This document shows, in pieces, positions 44,288-57,234 of a stretch of DNA of 64,000 bases. The stretch covers positions 1,457,001 through 1,521,000 of the forward strand of contig JANUWF010001783.1 in assembly GCA_026120185.1 (NCBI GenBank). The letters are read 5' to 3'. Made by a program: the position numbers and the translations under genes. The notes under the pieces are model-generated. The model was given only the letters and a program-made list of their open reading frames with translations, had not been told where the DNA came from and made no database searches. This DNA comes from Voacanga thouarsii (taxonomy: Eukaryota > Streptophyta > Magnoliopsida > Gentianales > Apocynaceae). Numbering within the stretch: the stretch's first letter is position 1; every line of letters starts with the position of its first letter.

Positions 44288-45850
44288 TGTTAGTCCTAAG
44301 GGCATTCTCCTGTGTTTGGACTTATTATAAACATTGATGAGGACTAATATGTGTGATTTGCATATGATAGGATATATTTGATCTCAGTTCTTTCAAGGCA
44401 CACAAATAAGGTTGCTAAGCAACTCTTGAGGAAATAGAATCCAAAGTGGTGATTGATCAAGATCAACTTTAACCTAAGAGCTCACAAGATCATGAAGTCC
44501 TTGAGAAAGAACTTTAGACTAGAAATTGTTATTATTGTATTTCTTGTAAATTCTAGTGTCTCTTTACTTTATAATTCAATTTATTTCCACCTTGAAGCAC
44601 ACAAACAAAAAGATTTCAACGTTTTATATCTCCAAATTTTGGATTGAGTAGTTTGGATAATTCTGCATCCAAAAAATTCGTCTAAAATCTCGTGAACTGT
44701 GCCAAATCATTTCTACCAGAAAAAGTGCCATATTGGACTTACATTTTAGATGCACCATTGTCCAAAACTCTTAAAAATAAGACAGCACGAAACTAGCTGT
44801 TGCTGTCCTACTTTTTACATTTTATAAAAGCTATTTAAACCAATTTTCTGTAAGATATTTTGTTCTATCTTTCTGAGAAACAATCTTACACTTTAGAAAA
44901 CAAAAATCTTCCTTTTCATTGTGCTTCAAATGTGAAATTGAATTGTTCAAAAGGTAAATGGCTGTTGGAGCCTATCTGTTTATATCTGCTAAAACTTGTG
45001 AGCTATTTCTGTAAGTTTTCCTTCATTCTATCTGGTATCAAGGTTGTGGTGTAAAACCCAATTGGGATAAGCTTTATTTGGTGAATATATCAAAGTTATG
45101 GTGTAAAACCCAGTTGGGGTGAACATTGATTGTGTGTTTGAAGAGGTTGGGTGTAAAACCAAGTTGGTGAATCCTCTTATGTAAGATTGGTGTAGCCTAC
45201 CACTATTGATTTGGAAAAAAATATTTTAGTGATTGTGTTGAAATCCTTAAGTGAGTACTTAAGGTAGTGGATGTAGATCGTTTGAGGATCGAACCACTAT
45301 AAATCCTTGTGTCTTTTCTTTTTGCATTTCATTCGCATTTCATTGCTACATTTTTACTAGTTCTTAGATCAAAGAATTTTATCACAATCTCTTCATTTGT
45401 TGATAAGTTTTAAAGACCTTTATATTCTATAGAAAGTTTGTATTTAATGCCTTAATTTTTCATCTTTAAAACAACCATCTTCTTGCCATTTAGTGGTGCT
45501 TTAAAAGAATCTTGTTTGCACTCCAGCAACTGTGAAGCAATCTATCTTTGTAAACAAAAGTGCTACACTCCTCTTTGCATTCTTTATTTTAATTAAAGAC
45601 GTTTATGCAGTTGGGTAAAATCGTTATTGTTGCTTCATCTGCCCATCTTAACAATAAATCTTATTGCCAGCATTTAGTAGAGTTTTGAAAGTTTTTTGAC
45701 TGAACACTCAAGTCTACATTTTTCTTTGAACTCACACTTTGATCACCCATTGCAAAAAAAAAAAAAAAAAAAAAAAACATCAAAGATTTTTCAAAGTGCA
45801 TTTGTTTGCCATAAACCTTATTCACCCCCTCCCCCCTCTAAGGTTTATCA
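44288..45850 (+). repeat. Sirevirus-like 5' LTR
   Basis: The 1563-bp LTR starts TGTTAGTCC and ends GGTTTATCA. TATA box at 44823-44830. A 23-base A-tract lies at 45754-45777. A hairpin at 45811-45848 has 10-bp arms and a C-rich loop. Short ORFs inside are not credible. Confidence 0.85.
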
Positions 45851-45852
45851 AT

Positions 45853-45864
45853 TAGTATCAGAGT
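45853..45864 (+). promoter_or_regulatory. Sirevirus-like primer-binding site
   Basis: TAGTATCAGAGT, a two-change version of the tRNA-Met site TGGTATCAGAGC, right after the 5' LTR. Confidence 0.72.
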
Positions 45865-45913
45865 TTTAGTCTGCATTATTATCAGTTTAACAACCTTACA
45901 GGAAAACATCCGA

Positions 45914-47228
45914 ATGGTAAGCACTATTGCCCTACCTTACATTAAAGGATCCTCAACAAATAGACCACCTTTGTTCAGTGCAAGTAATTATACATTTTGG
46001 AAAAATAGAATGAAGATTTATGTTTGCTTAATCAACTTTGAGCTGTGGAAACTGATTGAAAAGAGACCTTTTATCTCGTCAAAATTTGTTGATGGCAGAA
46101 AAGTGCTAAAACAGAATGGCGAATATGATAATGAGGACATTGCAAAAATGACTTTGAACTTTCAGGCAATGAATATATTGTGTTGTGCTCTTGATGTAAA
46201 CAAATACAACCATGTTAGTTGTTGTGATTTAGCTCACGAAATGTGGAAACTACTTGAGGTCACCCATGTGGGGACTAATCAAGTAAAAGAATCAAAGTTG
46301 AGAACATTAATCCACGATTATGAGCTATTCACTATGAAGCTGTGTGAAAACATCACTGATATGTTCACTCATTTCACAAACATCATGAATTATCTAAAGG
46401 CCTAGGGAAAGATCTACCTCCTCGAGGAGTAAAATAAAAAATTCCTTAATGCTCTGCCAAAAAGTTAGCAGCCAAAAACCTTGGGTATAGATGGATCAAA
46501 AAATCTATATAGTGTACCTACTGAAGAGCTTATTGGCTTTCTGTTAACCCATGAAATGAAATTGAAAAATTTTCAAGAGCATGATAAAGATGATAGAGGC
46601 AAAAGAGGAACTACCATAAAAGTTGTAAATGATGAAGCTATTAGTCAACAATCTAAAAGTGATTGTGACACTAATTTGGACGAAGAAGAATGGGCATGGT
46701 TGCTAGAAAATTCAAGAAGATGTTCAGAAAAGGAAACATCAGCAATGACAAGAAAATTGTTGAAAAGAAAGGGCAAACTTCATCTTCTAAACTTCAGTGC
46801 TACGAATGCAAGAGTATAGATCATCTTATTACTGATTGCCCAATAGCTAAAGAAAGAGAAGCCAAGCACAACAAGAAGAAAAGAAAAGGACTGGTTGGGA
46901 CTTGGTACCAAGCTAAATTTGAGATAGAAGAAAGCTGTAAATCTGAAAATGAGAGAGCAAACATCTGCTTTATAGCCATGGAGGATAGGGTAAATCCCAC
47001 TTCTCCAAATTTGATATCTGAATTGCATGATTTTGATAGTGAGAAGCCAGATGATCCGAATGAACTTCTTTTCAACATGTTTCATGAGCTTAAAAAATTA
47101 TCTAGAAGAAACAAGGAAATAAAGATAAAATTCGATTCCTTGTTAGATGACAATGCTAAGCTGTTAAATGAGAATAAAGCCTTACTGGATTCTATTATGT
47201 GCTCAGGGTTGAAAATGATATTATCCTA
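45914..47228 (+). pseudogene. gag: Sirevirus-like gag
   Basis: Starts at ATG 45914. The first piece (163 codons) has the copia gag pattern (PPLFSASNYTFWKNRMKIY, WKLIEKR, AHEMWKLLEVTHVGT) and stops at 46403. Pieces at 46481-46819 and 46690-47229 continue in other frames. The second contains a zinc knuckle, CYECKSIDHLITDC, from about 46798 (C-x2-C-x4-H-x4-C), then a K/E-rich coiled-coil-like part. The long gag with a helical tail fits Sireviruses. Confidence 0.82.
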
Positions 47229-48500
47229 ACTTCTTTGCATTGTATGACACTTGAGAACAAATGTTTTGTATGACAAATTGCTTTCTCTTGAAAATAGGCT
47301 TAGTGATTTTAATAACATGAAAAGTAGAGTTGAAAACCTCACCATTTGTATTGAGAAATTCACTGATGGTCAAGATAATCCAAATAAATTGCTTGGAGTG
47401 TAGCGTATAGCTAGAAATAGGAGTGGTCTCAGTTATAGACATGTGCACAAGGCAAAATATCACAAACCTCATTTTGTGAAAGCTAGAAACTCAAATGTTG
47501 TTCATATATGCTATTCTTATTGTGGAAAAAATGGGCACAATGCATTTAAGTGTGACATTAGGAAATGAGCAGAATATGGTATGAAAACCGTTTAGAGAGT
47601 TAAAAGAACTATCACTAACCCCCAAGGGCCCAAGAAAATGTGGGTATCAAAAGCTATTCTTCCACCTCATGAATAGGCACATCAGCTACAAAAATTGAGC
47701 TCCACGAAATCGTATTGGATAGTAGGTGTTCAAGACACATTATGGGAAATGTTGTACTAATGGATGACCTTCTAGCTATAAATGATGGATTTGTCGCATT
47801 TGGAGATAAGAAAAAGGGAAATACTCGGTGTAGGTAAGGGATTCTCCATAATTATCATGCAAGTATTATTGATGGATGAATTGAAGCGCAACTTACTTAA
47901 TATTAGTCTTTTGTGTGAAAATTTTTGCAAGGTTAATGTTGAAAAAGGTTCATGATCTATAATTGATATTTCTTGTGATGAAATCATTTTTGTTGTCAAT
48001 CACATTGATAATGTTTATGTATTATATCTTGATGATCCTATTGCTTATTGTGTAAAGTGCCTCTCCATATATGATATTAATAGCTACCTTTAGCATAGAA
48101 GGTTAGGCCATTTCTTTATTGATTTTCTAAATGGATTGTCATTAAAAGAACTTGAGAAATGACTACCCAAAATGATTTTTGACAAAAACAAATTGTGTAA
48201 TGCTTGCCTTTTTAGAAAACAAAATGAGACATATTTTAAATCCAAAAAAAAAAAAATTCAACCTTAAAATCTCTTGAGCTAATACATATGGATTTGTTTG
48301 AACCAATGAGGAGCACTAACCTAAATGGTAAGAGGTATGATCATGTTTTAGTAGATGATTTTTCGAGATATACTTAGACTTTATCTTTTCTGTTGAAAGG
48401 GTATTTAGAGTGTTTTATAAAATAACTCTATATGCAGAAGAATTCATGCTTGTAAATTTTGATATATCTAACATATATTCCTCTCAAAAAGATGATGAGT
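47229..48500 (+). pseudogene. Sirevirus-like second zinc knuckle, protease and integrase N-terminus
   Basis: About 47503-47565 encodes YCGKNGHNAFKC with a displaced first Cys. The protease is decayed; W-I-V-G near 47715 stands where the active site WIVDSG would be. From about 47870 the LKRNLLNISLLC segment and HRRLGHFFIDFLNGLSLKEL with CNACLFRKQ (48090-48220) mark the pre-integrase zinc region. DLFEPM and VDDFSRYT start the integrase core, and then the sequence breaks near 48420. Confidence 0.65.
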
Positions 48501-49480
48501 ATGTAGGTAACTAAAAAATAAAAAAATGGCATTGAACATCATGAAGCTCCATCATTTGACAACCATGGCAAAGAAGAGGATTAGAAGAGCAACAAGTTGA
48601 AGAAAGTGAGCAAAGAAGTGTCGAACACACTGATCAGAATCTGCCAAAAAATTGGAAGTCTAGAATTGTCCATCCAAAAGAACATCTTATTGGTGATTCT
48701 AGCTGCGAAGTTAAAATTAAACGATATTTCGTTGATAATTTTTCTTTAGTTTCTAGCACTGAATATAATTAAATTGATGCAGCCTTACATGAAGAATTTT
48801 TTATTATGGCCATGCAAGAAAAGCTGGACCAATTTGAAAAGAATCAAGTTTGAAAGCTTGCCCCTAGATCACTTGGCCATCTCATAATTGATACCAAGTG
48901 ATTTTTCAAAAATAAACTTGATAAGCATGTCATTGTTATTAGAAGTAAAGTCATATTAGTTACCTAAGGATTCAATCAAAAAGAGAGCATTAATTATGAT
49001 AAAACCTTTGCTCCTGTTGCTCAATTGGAATCCATTAGAATGCTACTTGTCCTTACATCATTTAAAAAAATAATACTTTACCAAACGGTTGCCAAAAGTG
49101 CTCTCTTAAATAGTTTTATTGAAAAAGAAATTTATGTGAAGCAACCTCAAGGTTTTATTCGTGAACGTTTTCCAAACCATGTCTTAGTAGTTTTCTTCTT
49201 TCAAAAGGTTCTTGAAGAGGCTTAATGGATACCACATGATTTATCAAATCTAAAAATTCTGATGATATCTTAATTGTGCAAATATATGTTGCTGATATTA
49301 TTTTTGGAGCTACTAATGATTCCTTATGTAATATATTTGCCAAGACAATACAACAAGAGTTTGAAATGAATATGATGAGAGAATTTAACTTCTTTCTCAC
49401 TCTTCAAAGAAAGCAAACCATAGATGATATCTTCCTAAATTAAGACAAGTATGCCAAGGAACTACTCAAAAGAATTCTTG
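48501..49480 (+). pseudogene. Sirevirus-like reverse transcriptase remnant
   Basis: Begins in the linker (NLPKNWKSRIVHPKEHLIGD near 48640). RT words: FNQKESINYDKTFAPVAQLESIRMLL, then VKQPQGFI. The catalytic block reads YVADIIFG (about 49285-49308), with Ala at the first Asp. The sequence leaves RT near 49475 (KYAKELLKRI), before the C-terminal RT and RNase H. Many stops. The part between the N-terminal RT and the YVAD block is shortened. Confidence 0.75.
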
Positions 49481-51540
49481 AAGATCTTTTGATTTTGGAT
49501 GGAGATATTGGATGCAGTATTTGGACTATAATTTAAGTCCAAAAGTCACAGTATCTCTTGACCACATGTGGCACACCATTTAGATTGGGAATTCGGATGG
49601 ACAATCTGCGTCCAAATATTGAAATCCTTTAATTCAAAAACTCCCGCCTTTTTATTCCAGCCGCAACACTCTTTCTCTTCGTATCGGAATATCGTTACAT
49701 ATTTTTAGAAATCACCTTCCTCAAATGTACTAACATGTACTTATACTCTTCAATACCTCATAAACCCTAAAAAGAATTCAAATCGATTTGAGTCTTCTTC
49801 TCCGTTCAAGAATTCAAAAAGCTATCATTTTCCTAAGCACTTTTCTTTTTCTTCTGGCCTTCGTTCTTTCGCCAGAACCAAAAAAATCAAATCCTTCAAT
49901 CCTGTTTGCCATGGGCAAAACTCCAAATTCCATCTAAGAGGTTGAGCCAACAATGAAGGAGATCAAGAAATGCAAAATAATGAAAAAGAAATCAGTCGTC
50001 GTTGGACTAATATCTGCGAAAAAGAAGGAAAAGTAAGTTGTCATTGATGAACTAACTCCACAAAGTGCATTATCAAAACAACCTCTAGAAGAGGAAAGTA
50101 CGAATACTCAGGTAATTCAATTTCTTAACTAAAAATAGGTGAATTTGAGTACAATGATTGGGTGTTTAGAAATAGAACTATTATTGCGGGCTATCAGGTT
50201 GATTCTAAGTTCTTTTATTGTTGAAGTGTTCCTGAACTTTTCTGTCATTCCGAATATGTTGAGAATCTTGGATAAGGGGCTTTGTTGTCAAATTGATGAG
50301 AATCTGTACACCCCACTGGTTTGAGAATTCTATACGAATTTGAGAAAATGATGACATGAGTAAATAGTAAACGGGTTTATTGTGCAGTGGTATGTGTCTA
50401 GAATTGGAGAAGTGAACCTCGAGTTTGACGATCGCTATTAAATAATTTTTTTCTATGTCATAGACAATGGAGTACAATTTTTTGAAATGAACAGCCGGAA
50501 AATTTCTGAAATTTTGTTTAAACTGAGTTGATTTGATATGAATTTTACTAGTGCCAAGAGCTTTAGAAATTTAAGTGATTGAAATGTCAAATGGTTAAGT
50601 GGAATTGGGGAGATTGCTATATCATAGGATCTTAACCGTGGTGATACCGAGTTTTGGCAATAAGATATCTATAAATTTTTTGCAAATGGTATTGATGCTA
50701 GCTCTGTCAGAAGGAAAATAAATTAGCTTTGGATTTCTGGTTGTGAAAATGCTGACTCAATCTTGGAATACGTTAAACAAATCATTATTCTTTAGAAACC
50801 TTTTCATCAAGCTATACAAGTACTTCAATATTGATTTGAGTTTGATTACCCCTGAGCACCGCAAAGTAATCATCTATGGCCGAAATTCATTTGAGAAAAC
50901 AGGAGTCATTCAAATGGATAATCAAGAGATATTACTTAGAGAGGCTACTAAAGAAGAGATAGAAATGCAGAGTATTTCAAGGGGAAACATTAGGACGAAC
51001 AAAAAGAAAAGCTAAGACAGAAATTCAAAGGGAAACATCAAGTAAAGGGAAGCAAAAAACTTAGGAAAGTGAAAAAATGCAAAGTATTTTAGATGCTCTA
51101 AATCTACTATCTACCAAGCTAAAACAGTCTAATTGCAAAAGTTAAAGGTGAAAAAAAATTTGGAAAATAGACTGACAAATATGGAAGGAAAGCAATCTGA
51201 AGCTGCAGGAAATTCGACTGAAGAAGTTCCTCCACCCATGCCAGAGCTTAAACCTATCATTTATTTAACACAAAAAGAAACTGATATTCAGCTAAAGAAG
51301 GAAAGTGAGAAAGGGAACGAGAAAGAGACTGATATTGCAAATGTCTCATCTCTGAACACCAAAGAACCCACAGCTGCTACATCTACTAGTCCCCTAGGTA
51401 AACCAGCTGCATTTGGCAGCTCATCTAGCCAAAGAAAGAAGCATGTCATGGTAAATTGATATTCTATAGAATTGTTGGACAACATTCAAAAGAATGATGT
51501 CAGTGCTAAACCTGTGACTATTCTCATCCCTTGAGAAATG
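49481..51540 (+). pseudogene. Sirevirus-like env-position ORF, unknown product
   Basis: About 49500-49900 is a T/C-rich leader. From ATG 49911 (MGKTPNS) decayed reading runs to about 51460, with open pieces at 50139-50324, 50743-51015 and 51133-51459. The middle contains a segment like EFYTNLRK, also found in the Athila env-like ORF (58080-58577), so both may share the plant-transposon domain often seen after pol. The C-terminus is K/E-, S- and P-rich. No signal peptide or membrane segment survives. Confidence 0.5.
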
Positions 51541-53056
51541 ATACATAACTACCGCTAAATGTTAATCTCTATTGCCAATTTTTTTTTATAACACAATTTT
51601 ATTTGTGTAAAACTTCTTGCTCTCGGTACTATATTGTCATGCATATCCTTATTTTAGTCTTTAACTGATGTTATTGCTAGCTACTTACTGCTTATTATTA
51701 TTGTCAATATTGTTTATTGCTGGCCCTGTTCTAGGCATTCTCCAGATATTACTGTCACAATACTACCGATTGCTTCTCTGCTACTTATTGTTCTTATTAT
51801 TATTTTTTTTATTGATGATAAAAGGGGAGAAAATAGGGATTGTAAATTGATGATTTGAGAAATATTATTGGGGGACTGCGTACTATGGTTTGATGTAGTT
51901 ATGGAGATTGTGCTGTGAAGTAAGAGGAGATTGTGATGTGGAGAATATGGAGACTGAACATTTCTATAGAATTTTTTGATTCTATGAAATACATTATTAG
52001 GCTATTGTGAATTGAATTTTTTTCATGATATCTCATTCAATGGTTTTTGCCCTTATAAATATGGATTATGATTCTGATTGCTTATAAAGATGATAAATTC
52101 ATATGGTTTGAAATAAACTATGACTGTTTATGGTTGTGATTTGAAAATATGGACTGTTAAGAATTGAGTGATTTGATGGAGACTATGTTGAGATGTTGTT
52201 ATGGACTAAGGAGATTGAAGTGTGCGTATGAGTTCATTGTGCATTCTAATTGATTTTGAATAATCTGGATGATTTGTTTTTGTTTTTTGTTTTTTTTTTT
52301 GTTTTTTTTTGTTTTTTTTTTTTTTGCTATGGATGTGATATGTACTTTGTTTAAATATTTGGATGATGAGGATATTTATGGTTATGAAAACTTCTCTTTG
52401 GTTGCACAGAAAATTCCTTTTGTTGAAATACCTTGAAAAAACTGAGTTGGATTAAAAACCTCTAATCTATTTTTGTAAAAAAAAAATAAAAAAAATTACC
52501 CTGCAGATACATAAGAGGAGTTTTTGACCCATATTTCTTTAATCCAAAATAGCAATGCAAAAATGACTTTTTAAAAGGTTAGCTTCTACCTCATTTTACC
52601 CTATTTTTGATGCACGTTTTGAATGTCCAAAACCTTGGAATCTAGTTTTATTTTTAAAACGCACTTCATGGCTCTATATCTTGTGATTTGTATATGCACA
52701 TACTAAGGGGGAGCATTACATCTTATAATTTATCTTCTATACATCCTCATGTATATATCTATACATTTTTTTTTTGTGATACTAATTGTGGCTATTCTCT
52801 TGTAGAATAGTTATTTGATGGAAGGAAAAAGGATAAATAGGTAGGTTAGGCTATAGGCTCATTAAACCATGTTTGTGAGTATATGTTTTAATTTTCTATC
52901 TTAATCTCATAAGCACTATTTGAGTCCTATAAAGAGAGAATGCATTTTTGTGAAAAATATTCTTGTTTCTCTTGGTCTAATATGTTCGCACTATACATAT
53001 AATTATTTTTATATCACAATCCTATCAAGTTTGTCATTGCTCAAAAAGGGGGAGAA
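51541..53056 (+). other. Sirevirus-like 3' non-coding region with repeated purine tracts
   Basis: No gene. Purine tracts occur at about 51823 (AAAAGGGGAGAAAA), 52706 (TAAGGGGGAGC) and 53044-53056 (AAAAGGGGGAGAA, directly before the LTR). Repeated tracts of this form are a described Sirevirus feature. A T-rich tract lies at about 52282-52325. Confidence 0.7.
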
Positions 53057-54438
53057 TGTTAGCCCTAAGGGCATTCTTCTGTGTTTTGATTAATAACAAA
53101 CATTGATGATGACTAACTTGTGTGATCTACATATGATAGGACATGTTTGGCCTTAGTTCTTTCAAGGCATACAAATAAGGTTGCTAAGCAGCTCTTGAGG
53201 AAATGGAATCCAAAGTGATGATTGATCAAGATCAACTTTAACCTAAGAGCTCACAAGATCATGAAATCCTTGAGAAAGAACTTTAGATTAGGAATTGTTA
53301 TTAAGATATTTCTTATGAATTCCTATGTCTCTTTACCTTATGATTCAATTTATTTCTATCTTAAAGCACACAAACAAAAAGATTTCTAAGTTTTATATCT
53401 CCAAATTTTAGATTGAGTAGTTTGGATGATTCTACATCCAAAAGATTCATTCAAAATCCTGTGAACAGTGTCAAATCATTTCTACCTAAAAAATTGCCAT
53501 TTTGGACTTACATTTTGGATGCACCATCGTCCAAAACTTGAGTCTAAAACTCTAAAAAATCTGACAGCGCGAAACTACCCGTTAATTGGCAATTGCTATC
53601 CTACTTTTTACTTCTATAAAAGCCATTTAAACCCAATTTTCTGTAGGATTTTTTGTTTTATCTTTCTTAGAAACACTCTTACACTTTAGAAAATAAAAAT
53701 CTTCCTTTTCATTGTACTTCAAATGTGAAATTGAATTGTTCAAAAGATAAAAAGCTGTTGGAGCTTATCTGTTTATTTCTGCTCAAACTTGTGAGCTATT
53801 TCTGTATGTTTTCCTTCATTCTATATGGTATCATAGTTGTGGTGTAAACCCAGTTGGGGTAAGCCTTGTTTGGTGAATGTATCAAGGTTGTGGTGTAAAA
53901 CCTAGTTGGGGTGAACCTTGATTGTGTGTTTAAAGAGGTTGGGAGTAAAACCAAGTTGGTGAATCCTCTTATGTAAAATTGGTGTTGCCTACCACCGTTA
54001 ATTTGGGAACAGGGTTTTAGTGATTGTGTTGAAATCCTTAAGTGAGTACTTAAGGTAGTGGATATAGATCGATTGAAGATCGAACAACTATAAATCCTTG
54101 TGTCTTCTCTTTTGCATTTCATTCGCATTTCACTTCTGCATTTTTACTGGTTCTTAGATTAAAGAATTTTATCCCAATCTCTGCATTTGTTGATCAATTT
54201 TAAAGACCTTTATATTCTACAAAAAGTTTGTATTTAATGCCTTAACTTTCCATCTTGAAAACAACCATCTTCTTGCCATTTAGTGATGCTTTAAAAGAAT
54301 CTTGGTTGCATTCCATCAACTACGAAGCAATTTGTCTTTGTGAACAAAAGTACAACACTCCTCTTTACATTCTTTGTTTTAATTAAAGACGTTTATGCAG
54401 TTGGGTAAAACTATTATTATTGTTTCATATATCCATCT
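53057..54438 (+). repeat. Sirevirus-like 3' LTR, truncated
   Basis: Matches 44288 to about 45652 (TGTTAGCCC start, TATA box at 53615-53622) and breaks off at ccatctt, where the inverted Athila LTR E begins. About 200 bases of the LTR end are missing. Confidence 0.85.
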
Positions 54439-56349
54439 TGATGCATTCAGACTTGGGTATAAAAATCATACAAAATTAAACACACTCCCAATCAAGTTTA
54501 AATTAAAATGTTAAACCCAAATCACACATATGAGCAAGCGTACTCATCATTAACTGAGCATAAGGTTAAAACAAGTGTCGATCCTCAAGGAACAAGTAGA
54601 CATTAATTACCCTTCTTTCATTGTTTAACCGACTCAACAAAGTGCAAAACAAATAAAAAGGAAATTAAAAAGAAAATAAAAAAAATAAAAATATGTATAT
54701 GTCAAGGATGTAGATTTATGCAACTCAAGCCATTGTTTAGACAAACATGATCTTAAAGAACTTAACCATTATCATAACCAATCATTCTCTTAGCACCATG
54801 AAGGATGAAGGTAGACTCACTTTGATGGTCAATCCATGAAATCACTAGCTCCTAGATAAATTAGAATCACTTTGTCCATCTCAACTAATTCATCCAAAAG
54901 ACGCATTAAACACAATCCTTAATTAAATTCCCTTAGTCTTGGCCAATTTAGAACATGAAATTAACCAATGAACCCTTGGTCTTGGAAGACATCAATTAAT
55001 CTTCAATTACCAGTTCTTAAACAGTCAACCCCCTTTGGTCTAGCAAGTCTATTGCCAATAGAATATGAAACTAATAAATCGAAACACCCATCAACCCCCT
55101 TTGGTCCAGCAAGTCAATGGATAGAATCAACTAACTAATCTCGTAATAAGCATAAGTAATTGAATACCAAGAATAATAATCAATTAATCAAAAGATCAAA
55201 TAACTCTATAAATCATGAATATATAAAATAATGTCGAATTACAATAAAATAATTAACATATCATTGTTCAAGAAAAAGAAAACAAAGTAAAAGAAAGAAC
55301 TCATAGACAAGCCTCCTTCTTCTTCTTTTGAAAACCTTCTTGTACAACCCTCCTTGAACTTTAAAGAATTCTCCTCGGACTGAGTGATTTTCTATGATAA
55401 TCAATGAATTCTCCATTTTTCCCTTGTGTTTTCCATCTATTTATAGGCTTAAGAGGTGCCTAAACTCATAGGTACAAAGTTCTTGGCCGAGTAGAAGTTC
55501 GAAGCTGCTAAAACTCTTCAGATTTCCAAAAACGCGTAAAAAGATCGCAGCACCGCCTCAGGGACGGACCACAGCCGGTGTCGCCTTGGTCCTTCGGAGC
55601 CGGCACTGCCTTGGTTCTGTTTCTCCACTCTTCCGTCGATTTTTCTCCAAATTTTGCGCATATGTTCCAGAGTACAGCCGACGCCGGTTCCAGCCTTGCA
55701 GCTAGCGCCACCTCTGCTCTACTTCGCGACAGTTTTGCTTTGTTTTACCCAAAATCCTGAAGTAATGACCAAATACCTTTCCAAGGGTAAAATCTCAAAT
55801 ATGAAAGAATATAACTAGTTATTTCATAAAATGTATTACAAAAGAACCTCAAATAACTAAGCAAAGTATAACCAATTTAGCTCCTATCACATTCCCCCAC
55901 ACTTAACTCTTTGCTTGTCCTCAAGCAAAGTATCAAGAACAAGTAGGAAAAACACAAGATTTTAATCACTCAATCACTTCCAAAACCATATCTTCAATAC
56001 TTTCTTTATTCATGAACATAGAACATATGATATTAAATCTTTCACAGTCAATGCAAGACTTGTGTAGTGATAAACGACTTAATAGAACCATCTCAATACT
56101 TCACAATATTCTCAAACCATTGGAAAGAAGTCAGTTCAAAAAGAGTATGCATTCCATATTCTTACTTTTCATACACTCTCTCCACTAATCTGAGACATAT
56201 CATGATTCTACTTAGATCAAGTAGGACTTTTAAGCTTGTAATGTAAGGCTAAAGGTTTGTAATGTGGCTCAGCAAATAAAGGATATAGGAACATCTAAAG
56301 TCAAAGAAAAACTGAGAGTAAGCAATAAAAGGATAACCAAAATAAACCT
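54439..56349 (-). mobile_element. Athila fragment in inverted orientation (LTR E and 3' internal end)
   Basis: LTR E occupies 54439-55889 on the minus strand, with TGATAGGAGC at 55889, a TATAAATA-type box near 55437-55445 and an end TGATGC-complement at 54439. Right of it lies the purine tract (minus strand GTGTGGGGGAATG, 55890-55902) and about 450 bases of 3' internal region (minus strand CTTGAGGACAAGCAAAG, as in 42900 and 60670). LTR E is clearly more diverged from A-D than these are from each other. Confidence 0.82.
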
Positions 56350-57234
56350 ATAATTCCCAAGATTTTTGGTTTTGCACAGCATTTGTGCAGTCCGAATTTA
56401 GCCAGAAAATTTCAGATTTCAAGCTGGTCTAGATGGCCATTTTCTGGCAGCATTTGGGGAATGATAGCTGAAAATTTCGACACCTTGAAGGCACAAGAAG
56501 TTGGAAAAATTTTAGATCACTACATGAAGGAAAATGAACATAGCTAGAGTAAAGTTTTGAAGGTTCACTAGGGGAATTAATTCTCTTGGAACCTTCCCCA
56601 TCTCTTCCACATTTTCGGTCCATAAGATGTCTTTCACTTAGACATTTTGAGCCTTCAAAGCCACAGCACTTTATTGAAATTTCTGGAATGAAATTAGCTT
56701 GAATAAATTGAATAATTTAAAAAATTGAGAAGTAAGGAAAACTAAGGATCAAGAAGGGTATAAATTCCCTTAGGAATTTTTGTAGGGTACAAGAGTAGGA
56801 TTAGGGTACTCCTATCATGTCTCCCCTAGGACATCACCTTTACCCTTCTCTAGAGCACTCAAGGACGAAAATCTAACATTCCCTAACAAAAATAAAATAT
56901 AATCATGCTAAAGCTCCAATGATGGAATTTGAACCCAAGATCTCAAGAATTAATTCCAAAACTCTAACCACTAAACCACAACAACTCTTGTTCTTATTTT
57001 CTCTCAAAAATATTTTTTTTTCTATTTAACCTTCAAGCTATCTCCCTATTTTCATCTCAAACAAAAATTACTATTTTGCCCTTCTTACTTAATAAACACA
57101 ATTAAGCCCTCGAGACTATAACACATAAATCCAAAGCATATAAAATCATATAAAAATATATTTAAATATGCAATAAAATATGATATGCATCCCAACCCCC
57201 TTACTCTAAGGTTGGTTCCGACTGGGGTTTCACA
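56350..57234 (-). mobile_element. Tekay LTR fragment in inverted orientation
   Basis: The minus strand from 57234 starts TGTGAAACCCCAGTCGG and follows the first 880 or so bases of the Tekay LTR at 7777, including the tRNA-like module. Similarity stops near 56350 (around the ttcggactgc segment). It is more diverged from 7777-8660 than the two Tekay LTRs are from each other, so it is an older copy. Confidence 0.82.
56921..56990 (-). other. tRNA-like module in the inverted Tekay LTR fragment
   Basis: The minus strand has TGGTTTAGTGGTTAGAG and, further on, GGGTTCAAATTCC, a better box-B match than in the complete Tekay element. Confidence 0.6.

Larger units (their letters stand above)
44288..54438 (+). 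mobile_element. Ty1/copia element 2, Sirevirus-like, internally deleted
   Basis: LTRs 44288-45850 and 53057-54438 (3' copy truncated), a degenerate tRNA-Met primer site, gag with zinc knuckles, remnants of protease, integrase and RT, then an env-like region and repeated purine tracts before the 3' LTR. The long gag, the extra ORF after pol and the multiple purine tracts are hallmarks of Sireviruses. Large parts of integrase, the RT C-terminus and RNase H are missing. Confidence 0.78.

Noticed and set aside
53796..54128. 110-residue minus-strand ORF
   Set aside because: It lies antisense inside the Sirevirus 3' LTR and the corresponding 5' LTR region is not open in the same way.
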